NCBI RefSeq assembly: GCF_023544465.1
Contig: NZ_JALPVL010000007.1
Span: forward strand, 186,001-250,000
Direction: 5' to 3'
DNA: 64,000 nt
Source: Paractinoplanes maris
Lineage (GTDB): Bacteria > Actinomycetota > Actinomycetes > Mycobacteriales > Micromonosporaceae
Shown here piece by piece: positions 53,143 through 61,057 of this stretch (position 1 is the first letter of the stretch; each line of letters begins with the position of its first letter). The translations under genes and the position numbers were made by a program. Under the pieces are notes generated by a model. It ran no database searches, had not been told where the DNA came from, and was given only the letters and a program-made list of their open reading frames with translations.

Positions 53143-53847
53143 TCAAACCGCACCGAGTAGCAGGGAAGCGCCGATGATGACGGCGGCCGCGCCGGCCGGA
53201 CGGACCAGTGAACGGCCGTGCCGGGTCAGCCGTTCGGCGGCCATGATCGCCGCGAGCACGGCCATCGCGACCAGCGATCCGGCGCCGGTGGCCAGGCCGG
53301 TCGCCATCAGCAGCCAGCAACAGCCGACACACGACGCGGCGTAGACGGCGGCGATGACGGTGGCCTCCTGCCAGGCCGGGCGGACGCCGCGCCAGTGCAG
53401 CATCGCTATCCCCCGGGGACTGCGGCAGGCGGTCAGGCACCGGTCCTTCCAGGCACTGAACTGGTAGGCGCCGGCGAGGACCAGTGCGGCACCCAGCGGC
53501 GCACGCGGATGCTCCACGGTCCAGGTCCAGTTCTGCGTCCACCGTACGAAGGCGAGGTTGAGCCCGACCAGGACGGCCCCCGCGGCCGTCCAGGTGCCGA
53601 CATACAGAAGCATCGCCGGTCCGACGCCGTGGCCCAGCCGGCGCAGCAGCTCGAACAGCGGCAGCGCGGTCGGCATCATCATCGCCACGACCATCACCAC
53701 CCAGCCGCCGAGCGTGATCGTCTGATGGTGATGGCCACCCTGGTGCTGTGCTGCCATCACCACCCACGCCACGGCGGCGAGCGCCACGACGCCCCCGGCG
53801 AGCGTGCGCCCGGTCGGTATCCGGGTCGTCGCACCGGAGACCGTCAC
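53143..53847 (-). CDS. DUF2182 membrane protein, putative metal-binding
   Basis: A protein of 234 residues with six or seven transmembrane helices. Family motifs: WVVMVVAMMMPTALPLFELLRR, AYQFSAWKDRCLTACRSPRG and ASCVGCCWLLM, i.e. conserved Met and Cys residues in or near the membrane, plus a His cluster HQGGHHHQ at 35-42. It may move or bind copper or another soft metal (inference). Its GTG overlaps the stop of the DUF1326 gene (GTGA), and it ends 18 bases before the multicopper oxidase. Confidence 0.85.
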   Translation of the reverse strand: MTVSGATTRIPTGRTLAGGVVALAAVAWVVMAAQHQGGHHHQTITLGGWVVMVVAMMMPTALPLFELLRRLGHGVGPAMLLYVGTWTAAGAVLVGLNLAFVRWTQNWTWTVEHPRAPLGAALVLAGAYQFSAWKDRCLTACRSPRGIAMLHWRGVRPAWQEATVIAAVYAASCVGCCWLLMATGLATGAGSLVAMAVLAAIMAAERLTRHGRSLVRPAGAAAVIIGASLLLGAV

Positions 53848-54506
53848 TTCGGCACCCGGGTGCGGGCGTGGGCATACCGGAACCGGCCCCGCATGGCCGA
53901 ACGTCCGCGGACATCCAGATAAGCGCCGGGCAACGCCGGGACGCGGACGGCCAGGGCATCGGTGCGGTGTGCCACCACCCCGCCGCTGCCCAGCTCCTTG
54001 TCGAGGGCGGTATTGGCGAGGGCGAGCGGCTCACCCTCGTCGAAGGAGACCGCCGAGCCGGTGACCTCCACCAGACCCGTGCCGGGGAAAGGAGAATCCG
54101 CGGCCCGGCCGACGAACACGTGCCAGCCGGCCGTGTCGGCGGTGACCTCGATGCGGGCCGGGGCGGTGACCAGGACGGCGCCGCTGACGCCGGCGAGATC
54201 GGCGAGCGGGCCGTCGAGCCGGCCGCTGAACGCCTCGGCCAGCAGCGCGTGCTGGTCATCGGTGGCCGCGTGCGAGACGAAGATCGCCGTACTGGTGGCG
54301 CCGGCCCGCCGCCCGCCGCTGTGGGTCGAGACGCTGACGACGCTGAGGCCGCCCACACCGACGCCGTCGATGCTCGCCCCGTTGTCGAGCTGCCAGGCGA
54401 ACAAGCCCGTGCAGTGGTCCTCGTCGGGGGCGTCGTCCAGCCAGCACGGGCAGATCAGCGTGCAGTCGCAGGCCTCGGTGAAGACTCCGGTGAGCGAGTA
54501 AACCAT
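53844..54506 (-). CDS. DUF1326 Cys-motif protein
   Basis: A protein of 220 residues. The DUF1326 start is clear: a CDCTLICPCW motif near residue 13-22 and DEDHCTGLFAWQLDNG, giving five cysteines in the first 33 residues that could bind metal. The rest is a beta-rich domain (HVFVGRAADSPFPGTGLVEV, FRYAHA at the end). No signal peptide. AAAGGGG precedes ATG 54506. The overlap with the DUF2182 gene indicates a functional pair; a role in metal handling is inferred from the cysteines and from the copper oxidase next door. Confidence 0.85.
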   Translation of the reverse strand: MVYSLTGVFTEACDCTLICPCWLDDAPDEDHCTGLFAWQLDNGASIDGVGVGGLSVVSVSTHSGGRRAGATSTAIFVSHAATDDQHALLAEAFSGRLDGPLADLAGVSGAVLVTAPARIEVTADTAGWHVFVGRAADSPFPGTGLVEVTGSAVSFDEGEPLALANTALDKELGSGGVVAHRTDALAVRVPALPGAYLDVRGRSAMRGRFRYAHARTRVPK

Positions 54507-54520
54507 GGTCGCGTCCCCTT

Positions 54521-56254
54521 TCAGTTCCGGATCGTCACGGGCTGGGTGGTCTGGCCGCCGCGGCTGGAGACGACCTCGACGGTCGCGCCGCTCGCCGGGA
54601 TCAGCCCGGTCTCGCCCGGCACCACAGTGCGGCGGATGTCCCACGCGTGCAGCGCGTCCACCGGCGCACTGCCGATCTCACGGCCGCCGAGCGTGACCGT
54701 GACCCGGTCCGGCAGTGGCGCGGTCGCCGTGCCGGTGATCCGCCACCGGCCCGAACCGGTCCGGAACTCCACGAGGCTGGTCCCCAGATCGTCGGTGACC
54801 GGACCGGCGGGGTCGATCTGGATCGAGACGGCGTCGGTGTCGGTCGCGCCCTCGTTGCTCACCGTGACCTCGAATTTGAGTGCCCCCGCGGCGGGCGCCA
54901 CGAATGTCACACGAGCCCGGCCCGCTTCGGTCAGCACGACGTCGGTGCCACCGATCTGGGCCCAGGCGAAGGTGATGCCCGGACCGGTGCTGGCGCCGGC
55001 ATCGAGGGTGACAAGCTCACCCGCGGCCACGATGCGGTCCAGGCCGGCCGAGGCACGAACCGGATCGGCGGCCGCGGCGGGCCCCGCGATCAGGACGTGC
55101 CTGCGGTGTGCGCCACCGTGCGACGAGGTGACCTCCACGCTCGCGGGTGGGGCGTCGAGGTCGAAGACCTGCCCACCTCCGGTCAGCACACCGACGCCGG
55201 TCACGGTGAGCACCGGAGGGTCGTCGAGGTCGCTGGACTGTGCCTCCACGGTGAGCTGGTGCAGCGCGGTGTCATAGTCGGCGAGCAGCACGGTGACCGC
55301 ATCGGTGACGCGCGCGGTCACCGCCGTCGGCGGCAGGTCGGTGACGTTGACGACGTCCACAGTGGGCGGCACGGCCGTGACCGCGGCCCGGGTGTGGTAG
55401 TCGGTGCCGGAGGCGGTGAGTGTGGTGCCCTCGGCCACCAGGGTCTGGCCGGGCTCGCTGTGCGCGAAGATGTCGACGACGATGCTGCCGGCCGAGCGGG
55501 CGTAGACGGCCCGGACGACCTCGACCCCGGCCAGGGTGGAGAGGCGGCCCTGCACGGTGAACAGATCGGTGAAGATCTTGTCGGGATTCGTGGGGTCCTG
55601 CGGATCCGGTGCCGCGCCCGCTCCCCCGACCTGCGGGCCCTCGACGGCGAAGAAGTTGAAGCCGAGCGGGCTGCCCGTGATCTGATGCTCGGTGGCACCG
55701 TCGCCGAGGTATCCCGACGGGGCGCCGGCGTTCCACCGCAGGAACGGTGCCACCTCGCCATCGGCGACCGCCCGGTCGAACAGCCCCGCCCCGGCGCCGA
55801 TGTCCTCGGTGACGAAGACCCGGCCGCTCTCATCGGCTTCGAGCGGGTCGGTCCGGCCGTACGGATGAGTGAACGTGTACGCGGCGCCGGGGATGCCCCC
55901 GTCGAGGCGCACCCGGATGCGGGCGAAGACCTGCTGCTGGCCGTCGGCCACGGCCCCCGTCCCGGCGAAGGCGGCCTCCATGGCCAGCACCAGGCGGGCG
56001 CGTCCCGCTCGGGGCTGGCCCCCGACCGGCATCTCGGCCTCGGCGAGGAAGTAGAAGGACTCGTCCGGGAAATTGTCCGGGAAACTCACCGGCGCCAGGG
56101 GGTCGGGCAGGTCGCCCAGCGCCTGCGTGTTCGGGTCGGCGGGGTCCACGGCGAGCTCGAGGCGCACGCCGGCCGCGTCCTTGTACCAATGGGGAAAGCC
56201 GTTGGCCGGGTTGATCGGGCCTCGGGCGGCAAGGCGTTCAGAATTGCGCTGCAT
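54521..56254 (-). CDS. Beta-sandwich (PKD/Ig-like) protein of unknown function
   Basis: A protein of 577 residues starting MQRNSERLAARG. The first 290 residues form an unassigned domain (ARLVLAMEAAFAG, RIRVRLDGGIPGAAYTFTHPYGRTD). The rest is beta-rich Ig-like repeats, one of PKD type (ASAGLDRIVAAGELVTLDAGAS, then FAWAQIGGTDVVL and FVAPAAGALKFEVTVSN). No signal peptide is visible although PKD domains are usually extracellular. GAGG lies seven bases before ATG 56254; an ATG at 56275 lacks one. First gene of the operon leading to the multicopper oxidase, 14 bases before DUF1326. No function assigned. Confidence 0.75.
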   Translation of the reverse strand: MQRNSERLAARGPINPANGFPHWYKDAAGVRLELAVDPADPNTQALGDLPDPLAPVSFPDNFPDESFYFLAEAEMPVGGQPRAGRARLVLAMEAAFAGTGAVADGQQQVFARIRVRLDGGIPGAAYTFTHPYGRTDPLEADESGRVFVTEDIGAGAGLFDRAVADGEVAPFLRWNAGAPSGYLGDGATEHQITGSPLGFNFFAVEGPQVGGAGAAPDPQDPTNPDKIFTDLFTVQGRLSTLAGVEVVRAVYARSAGSIVVDIFAHSEPGQTLVAEGTTLTASGTDYHTRAAVTAVPPTVDVVNVTDLPPTAVTARVTDAVTVLLADYDTALHQLTVEAQSSDLDDPPVLTVTGVGVLTGGGQVFDLDAPPASVEVTSSHGGAHRRHVLIAGPAAAADPVRASAGLDRIVAAGELVTLDAGASTGPGITFAWAQIGGTDVVLTEAGRARVTFVAPAAGALKFEVTVSNEGATDTDAVSIQIDPAGPVTDDLGTSLVEFRTGSGRWRITGTATAPLPDRVTVTLGGREIGSAPVDALHAWDIRRTVVPGETGLIPASGATVEVVSSRGGQTTQPVTIRN

Positions 56255-57337
56255 ACCAGTCCCTCGTCTTGTCATCGGCGATTGAGATCAAGATGGAGCA
56301 GTCGGCTGCGGTCGAATGCCGTCATCGGCTCGATGCTTTCTCTCCGCGAGTCATATTCCGACTGGCGAATCGGGAACCCGACAGTTGTACTTCTACTGCG
56401 TGATCGTCGCTCGGCCGCCGACACGAGATTGAGCGACAGATGCAATCTGTCTACCCGCATCGACCGACGCCGCTACCAACCCAGCAGATCACCGATGCGC
56501 GACGCCGAGGTGCTTGCGTTCAAGATTTGACAATTACACTCGGCCGCCGACTTCGAATCGCCTGACCACGTCGCTTGCTCCCGGAACAGGCCCGCATAAG
56601 CCGTTACCTATTCCAAGAACGCCGTTCCCCGCCATCATCTATTCAGCATCGCTGATCGGCCGGCTGTCCGGCGGATCGGATCCGGCCGGCCACGTCCGAG
56701 GTATCATCGACCGCGCCCGCAAGGCCGCGACCAGGGTCGGGCAGCTGTCCGGCGGCGACAAGTGGTGACTCGACCCCGCCACCGTGGTTCACGAGCGACC
56801 GGAGCTCATCCTCCTGCGCGCCAGCCACAGGGAGGCCATGAGAGAACTGCTCGGCAACCGTCCTACCGTCATCGTGACGACGCACTACCTCGTGGACCGA
56901 TATCCACTCAGCAGACGCACGGAGACAGCTGATACTGGAAGTGAACGACGATCCCGGAGCCCAACTGCAGGAGGCCCGACACACGATTCCGGAATCGCGG
57001 TCGTGGCAGAATGCATCCCTGCGACGGGGCTCGTCGTTCTTCCGTGCCGAGGTCTCGCCGGAGTACACAGAACAGAAGCGAGGCAGCAGGTCAATAAATT
57101 CGGTCCGACACGCGGACCGGGAATCGCTACAGTTTGTCGTCGTAGAACTTGGCGAGGCGGTCGACGGGGCGTCGACGCATTCCAGCACGTCTTACATATC
57201 GCAGTGGTGGGCGCCCCCCGGTCGACCGGGTGGGGCGCCAGGTCCCACAGCCGCCGGCCCGAGCGAGCGGCCTGACCTTCTCAGGGGTCACGTGCAACGA
57301 ACGCATGGTTCACCGGCGGATGGCAGACTTCCGCAGC
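56255..57337. other. Gene-poor region between the oxidase operon and the biosynthetic cluster
   Basis: Roughly 1.1 kb with lower GC than its neighbours at its left end (56280-56640). It should hold the minus-strand promoter of the copper-oxidase operon and the plus-strand promoter of the cluster, but no clear hexamers were seen. A broken coding remnant is recognisable at about 56769-57002. The short open frames here have no ribosome sites. Confidence 0.5.
56769..57002 (+). pseudogene. Probable remnant of a P-loop nucleotide-kinase-like gene
   Basis: One frame (56769-56922) reads LDPATVVHERPELILLRASH then REAMRELLGNRP, and a shifted frame (56923-57002) continues ADARRQLILEVNDDPGAQLQ and EARHTI. 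Joined, they look like the C-terminal end of small thymidylate/deoxynucleoside-kinase-like proteins (RPELILL strand, lid region, RRxLxL strand and final helix). An in-frame stop precedes it at 56766-56768, and no P-loop was found upstream. The assignment rests on pattern only. Confidence 0.3.
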
Positions 57338-58162
57338 ATGACTGGATTCGACGAGGTCAATATTGCGACCTGGGATGCGCGGGCGGCGGTACACGCGGCA
57401 TCGCCGCAGTATGCGGTGGACCGCTTCGGAGGTGACCCGTCGTACATCAGTGACGTCGTCGCCTTCGACCGGCCTCTGCTCGGAGACGTCTCCGGTCAGT
57501 CTGGCGTGCATCTGCAGTGTCACATCGGTACGGACACGATCTCACTCAGCCGGCTCGGCGCAGAGATGACCGGGCTGGACTATTCAGTCGCATCGCTGGA
57601 ACAGGCACGGGAGCTTTCCACCGCTGCCCGCGCCGAGGTGACATTCGTGCACGCGGACGTGTACGGAGCGGTGGAGGCACTGGGTGGCGCCCGGTTCGAC
57701 TTTGTCTACACCGGGATCGGCGCTCTCTGCTGGCTTCCCCGGATCGACCAGTGGGTGCGGGTGGTACGCCGCCTACTGCGCCCCGGCGGCCGGCTTTTCC
57801 TTCGCGAGGGGCATCCGATGCTGTGGGCGCTGGCTCCGGCCCGCCCGGACGGGCTGCTCGTCGTCGATGCGCCCTACTTCGAGATGGAGCAGCCGACCCA
57901 CTGGGAAGGCAGCGTCAGCTACGTCGACAGCGAGGTCGCGCTGGCGCATACCGACACCCACACCTGGAACCACGGTCTGGGCGAGATCTTCTCGGCACTA
58001 CTGGCGAACGGCTTCACGATCACGCGCTTCGTCGAGCACGGAAGCATCCCATGGGACGACAAGCCGGGGCAGATGATGCCGATCGGGGGCGGCGAGTGGC
58101 GACTCATCGACCGTCCGGAACGGCTGCCGCACAGCTACACGCTGGAGGCTTTGCTCAGGTAG
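57338..58162 (+). CDS. Class I SAM-dependent methyltransferase
   Basis: A protein of 274 residues. The SAM-binding motif I is GVHLQCHIGTDTISLSRLG, followed by MTGLDYS (acidic loop Asp), DFVYTGIGALCWLPRI as motif II and LLRPGGRLFLREGHP as motif III. It is of the actinobacterial type beginning EVNIATWDARAAVHAASPQY and VDRFGGDP. The acceptor is unknown. Start MTGFDE (57338) matches the family; ATG 57305 and 57320 are alternatives, none with a strong ribosome site. First gene of the cluster, 104 bases before the first deaminase-like gene. Confidence 0.88.
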   Translation: MTGFDEVNIATWDARAAVHAASPQYAVDRFGGDPSYISDVVAFDRPLLGDVSGQSGVHLQCHIGTDTISLSRLGAEMTGLDYSVASLEQARELSTAARAEVTFVHADVYGAVEALGGARFDFVYTGIGALCWLPRIDQWVRVVRRLLRPGGRLFLREGHPMLWALAPARPDGLLVVDAPYFEMEQPTHWEGSVSYVDSEVALAHTDTHTWNHGLGEIFSALLANGFTITRFVEHGSIPWDDKPGQMMPIGGGEWRLIDRPERLPHSYTLEALLR

Positions 58163-58195
58163 AGGCCGGTTGTCGGCAGATGAACAGGCAACTAG

Positions 58196-58222
58196 TTAGA
58201 TAAATATTCACACTGTTAAGAT
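58196..58222 (+). promoter_or_regulatory. Candidate promoter before the deaminase-like genes
   Basis: An AT-rich patch in the 104-base gap with TAAGAT (58217-58222) as possible -10 and TTAGAT 15 bases upstream as a weak -35. The AT content here is exceptional for this window. Function is speculative. Confidence 0.25.
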
Positions 58223-58266
58223 CCGTTCGTGAAAGTTTTCCCAAGGCCGACGGGGCCGAAAATCAG

Positions 58267-58764
58267 ATGATCTTGACTGGCCCCTTCATCGAGGAGGAGG
58301 TCCGCGCCGGACGTATCCGGATCGATCCGTTCGATACCGGCGAGGTCAATCCCAACAGCTACAACTACCGGCTCGGCGCACTCCTCAAGCGCTACGACGA
58401 CGACCTCGACCGGTTCGTCGAACTCGAGATTCCCGAGACGGGTTATGTGCTGACTCCCCACCGTATGTACCTCGGGCACACCTCGGAAGTGATCGGCAGC
58501 ACCACTTACGCGATGTCCCTGATCGGCCGGAGCTCGATGGGGCGCCTCGGCCTCTTTCTGCAGGTCTCCGCCGATCTTGGACACACCACATCGTGTCATC
58601 GCTGGACTTTGGAGATCGTTGCGACTCGGCCGATCCGGCTTTACCCGGGCATGGTGATCGGTCAGGTGTCGTTCTGGCACAACCACGGTGAGCTGCGCCC
58701 CTCACCCGCTACCTATGCGACGTTCAACCAGCCCCACGAATCTCTGGCCGGGTTCGCCCCATGA
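58267..58764 (+). CDS. dCTP-deaminase-like protein A (keeps catalytic Glu, lacks lid)
   Basis: A protein of 165 residues with the dCTP deaminase/dUTPase trimer fold. N-terminal ILTGPFIEEEVRAGRIRIDP and NPNSYNYRLG, then the nucleotide-phosphate motif GRSSMGRLG (Arg88, Ser89, Arg93) and TLEI with Glu116, which aligns with the catalytic Glu138 of E. coli Dcd. The C-terminal nucleotide-covering lid motif (YxxKYQxxxGPxxSR) is absent; the protein ends ATYATFNQPHESLAGFAP. Housekeeping Dcd normally has it. Its stop overlaps the next start (ATGA). It probably acts on a pyrimidine nucleotide, perhaps together with protein B. Confidence 0.88.
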   Translation: MILTGPFIEEEVRAGRIRIDPFDTGEVNPNSYNYRLGALLKRYDDDLDRFVELEIPETGYVLTPHRMYLGHTSEVIGSTTYAMSLIGRSSMGRLGLFLQVSADLGHTTSCHRWTLEIVATRPIRLYPGMVIGQVSFWHNHGELRPSPATYATFNQPHESLAGFAP

Positions 58765-59306
58765 TCCTGACCGGCGATGAGATCCGGCGGCAGGTCGAGC
58801 ACGGTTCCATCATGATCGACCCGTTCGACCCGGCGCGGTGCACCACGAATTCGTACGACCTGGCGCTCGGCCACCGCTACCTGGTCTACCAGGACGAGAT
58901 CTTGGATCCGAGGGTCCAGCCGACCGTACATACACACGAAATCCCGGCGGAGGGGCTGTTGCTCCGGCCCGGCGACTTCGTGCTGGCCGAGACGGCGGAA
59001 CGTATCGGCAGCGACCGGTACGTGCCGCTGATTCACGCCAAGTCGGGCACAGCACGCATGGGGTTGTTTGTCCACGTGACCGCGGATCTGTTCGACATCG
59101 GCTTCTATGGTCAGTCGACGCTGCAGCTCTACGCCACCCTGCCGGTGCGGATCCGGCCCGGCATGCTGATCGCGCAGACCACGTTCTGGGTGTCGCACGG
59201 CTCCATCCGTCTCTACGACGGCAAGTACCAGGCGTCGGACGGCCCTCAGGCCTCGCGGACATACCTCGACCATCAGCCGCGGACGGTCCAGCATGGACGA
59301 CGATGA
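58761..59306 (+). CDS. dCTP-deaminase-like protein B (Glu to Gln, lid present)
   Basis: A protein of 181 residues, paralogous to protein A (both begin MILTG and share the fold). It has AKSGTARMG in place of GRSSxxRxG: Ser95 and Arg99 are kept, Arg to Lys94 and Ser to Gly96. The catalytic Glu position is Gln122 (TLQLYA). In contrast to A, the C-terminal lid is intact: YDGKYQASDGPQASR (152-166). Alone it should be a poor deaminase. It may bind nucleotide, complete protein A's sites in a mixed trimer, or do other chemistry. Start overlaps A's stop; its 3' end overlaps the synthetase gene by 14 bases. Confidence 0.88.
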   Translation: MILTGDEIRRQVEHGSIMIDPFDPARCTTNSYDLALGHRYLVYQDEILDPRVQPTVHTHEIPAEGLLLRPGDFVLAETAERIGSDRYVPLIHAKSGTARMGLFVHVTADLFDIGFYGQSTLQLYATLPVRIRPGMLIAQTTFWVSHGSIRLYDGKYQASDGPQASRTYLDHQPRTVQHGRR

Positions 59307-61035
59307 ACTCGTAGCCGCTGTCGCGGCCCGGCACGCCGGCACCGCCACCGGCGGACGATGGGATGCCGCCGCCGAAATCCTGCCGCTCACGTCCGTTCTG
59401 TTCAGCCGCGAAATCGACGCCGACGCGTACGAACTGCGCACCATCATGGCCGGAATCGGAACGCTGTTGGCGCACACCGACGTTGCGACCGTGCCGCTGT
59501 TCAGCGTCGGCGATCCCTCCGTCCCGGAGGAACATCGGCCCTTGGCGGCGTCCGGGCCACCGGAGGCCGACATTTTTGCTCTGGCCCTCGACCGGCCCGA
59601 GCGGACCGTCTGGGCCTTGACCGGCACGCTGCGGTGCCGACTACGGATTCTGACCCTGATCGCCGCCGGGTACCTCCTGCGCCGCCTGGCGAGCGCCGCA
59701 CCCGGGGAACACCGGAATCTGCTCCGGCGTCTTGCTTGGCTGACGGACGCACGAGTGAGTGACCCGGTCGAGCTCCTAACTCAGGTCGCCGGCTCCAGGG
59801 ACCCGTTGCTGCGGATGGGGAATCGCGGCAAGACCGGCGCACCGGCGGACACCGGTCCGTGGCCGTTCAGCGGCTGGGCGCAGTGGCCGGCCACCGAGCG
59901 GATCACGCTGGCCGGGCGGGTGAGCGCCGTGCGGGCGCATCGGCGGACCACCTTCGTCGACCTGACCTGGGACGGCCGCACGGCCCAACTCTCGATGGAG
60001 GCCGCGGTCGGCGGCAACATACGAGCCGGCGATCTTCTGGCGGTAAGTGGGAGCACCGGCCGCACGCGGACCGGAGCAGACACCGTCTTCGTGGAGGAAG
60101 TTCAGCGCCACCGTCCCTCCCACACCGGTGGAGCCCGTCGACCGGTCGGAGCCGACCGCTCGGCCGTCGAGCTGTCCGATCTGCTGGCCCGACTGCGACC
60201 GGCGCTCGCCGCTGAGCGTTTCCTCGAGGCGATCACGCCGATTCTCACCACGTCGTCGTTCGGCGGAGCGAGCCGCCCGTTCTCCACCTGGTCGGCGGCC
60301 ACCTCCGAGACCGCATATCTGCGGGTGACCACCGAACTCGCCCTGCTCGGGCTGGTGGCGAACGGGTGGAGCCGCTGCTATGAGATCGGGCCCAGCTTTC
60401 GCAACGAAGGGCTCCGAGGTGATGCGCTCAAGGAGTTCCTCATGCTCGAGGCGTACGCCGTCGATGTCGATCTGCCTGAGATGGCGGACGTCGTCATCAC
60501 CCTCGTCGGCGAGGTCCTGGAGGAACCGCTGAAAGCCGAACACGTCGACTTCGACGTTATCTTCCAAAGACTGTCCGGCGTATCCACCGCGGACGTCAGC
60601 GGTGTGCAACAACTGGCAAAGAGGCTGGCCCCGGCCACCGCAGAGCGAACCGCAGATCCGGACGTGCTGGTGCGCCGGCTCTGGCGTGGGACCTACCGGC
60701 ATCAGCTCGGCGAAGGTCTGATCGTTGTGCGCGACATCCCCGGGAGCGGCTCACCATTCATCGCCGGCCGCGGCCGATCGGCCGATCGTCTCTGGCTTTA
60801 CCTGGACAGCCTGGAGATCGCCGAGATCTCCCGCAACGAACTGGACCCGGCCACGCTCCATGAGCGCCTCGAGCAGGCGTTGGCGCGGGACCCGTACGCG
60901 GTCCACCGCGACTATCGCGAGGTGCTCGACGTGTTCGCGAACGGTATTCCGCCTTGCGTGGGCCTGGGTCTGGGTCTTGGACGGCTGGCGAGCGTCCGGA
61001 CGAGCCGTCGAGAAGCGTCGGGACTGGGCCGATGA
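59293..61035 (+). CDS. Lysyl-tRNA-synthetase-like enzyme with unassigned N-terminal domain
   Basis: A protein of 580 residues. Residues 1-195 match nothing I recognise. Residues 203-271 form an OB fold (ITLAGRVSAVRAHRRTTFVD) and 290-570 a class II synthetase core nearest LysRS: motif 1 around RFLEAITPILTT, GGASRPFSTW, motif 2 CYEIGPSFRNEG (363-374, Arg370), EFLMLEAY, and motif 3 GIPPCVGLGLGLGRLAS with Arg564. The LysRS EIxNGxSELND region is altered to EIAEISRNELDP. It should adenylate an amino acid; given the cluster it more likely supplies an aminoacyl group to a small molecule than charges bulk tRNA. The ATG overlaps gene B by 14 bases. Confidence 0.85.
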   Translation: MDDDELVAAVAARHAGTATGGRWDAAAEILPLTSVLFSREIDADAYELRTIMAGIGTLLAHTDVATVPLFSVGDPSVPEEHRPLAASGPPEADIFALALDRPERTVWALTGTLRCRLRILTLIAAGYLLRRLASAAPGEHRNLLRRLAWLTDARVSDPVELLTQVAGSRDPLLRMGNRGKTGAPADTGPWPFSGWAQWPATERITLAGRVSAVRAHRRTTFVDLTWDGRTAQLSMEAAVGGNIRAGDLLAVSGSTGRTRTGADTVFVEEVQRHRPSHTGGARRPVGADRSAVELSDLLARLRPALAAERFLEAITPILTTSSFGGASRPFSTWSAATSETAYLRVTTELALLGLVANGWSRCYEIGPSFRNEGLRGDALKEFLMLEAYAVDVDLPEMADVVITLVGEVLEEPLKAEHVDFDVIFQRLSGVSTADVSGVQQLAKRLAPATAERTADPDVLVRRLWRGTYRHQLGEGLIVVRDIPGSGSPFIAGRGRSADRLWLYLDSLEIAEISRNELDPATLHERLEQALARDPYAVHRDYREVLDVFANGIPPCVGLGLGLGRLASVRTSRREASGLGR

Positions 61036-61057
61036 CCGTTCAGATCAGGGGGGAACT

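Noticed and set aside
50182..53160. A 992-codon open frame on the plus strand opposite the multicopper oxidase
   Set aside because: The oxidase frame carries copper motifs and a ribosome site; the antisense frame is Arg/Val/Gly-rich and domain-free.
56514..56768. An 84-codon open frame as an independent gene
   Set aside because: No ribosome site, no recognisable domain, and it runs in frame into the kinase-like remnant after a stop, so it is more likely part of decayed sequence.
58267..59306. The deaminase-like pair as a phage-defence dCTP deaminase system
   Set aside because: Nucleotide-depleting deaminases do exist in phage defence, but the coupled synthetase, P450, methyltransferases and exporter fit a biosynthetic operon better, and no other defence gene is nearby.
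59293..61035. Housekeeping lysyl-tRNA synthetase
   Set aside because: The extra N-terminal domain, altered LysRS motif near 508-518, overlap with deaminase-like genes and cluster context argue against it, though genome-wide confirmation was not possible.
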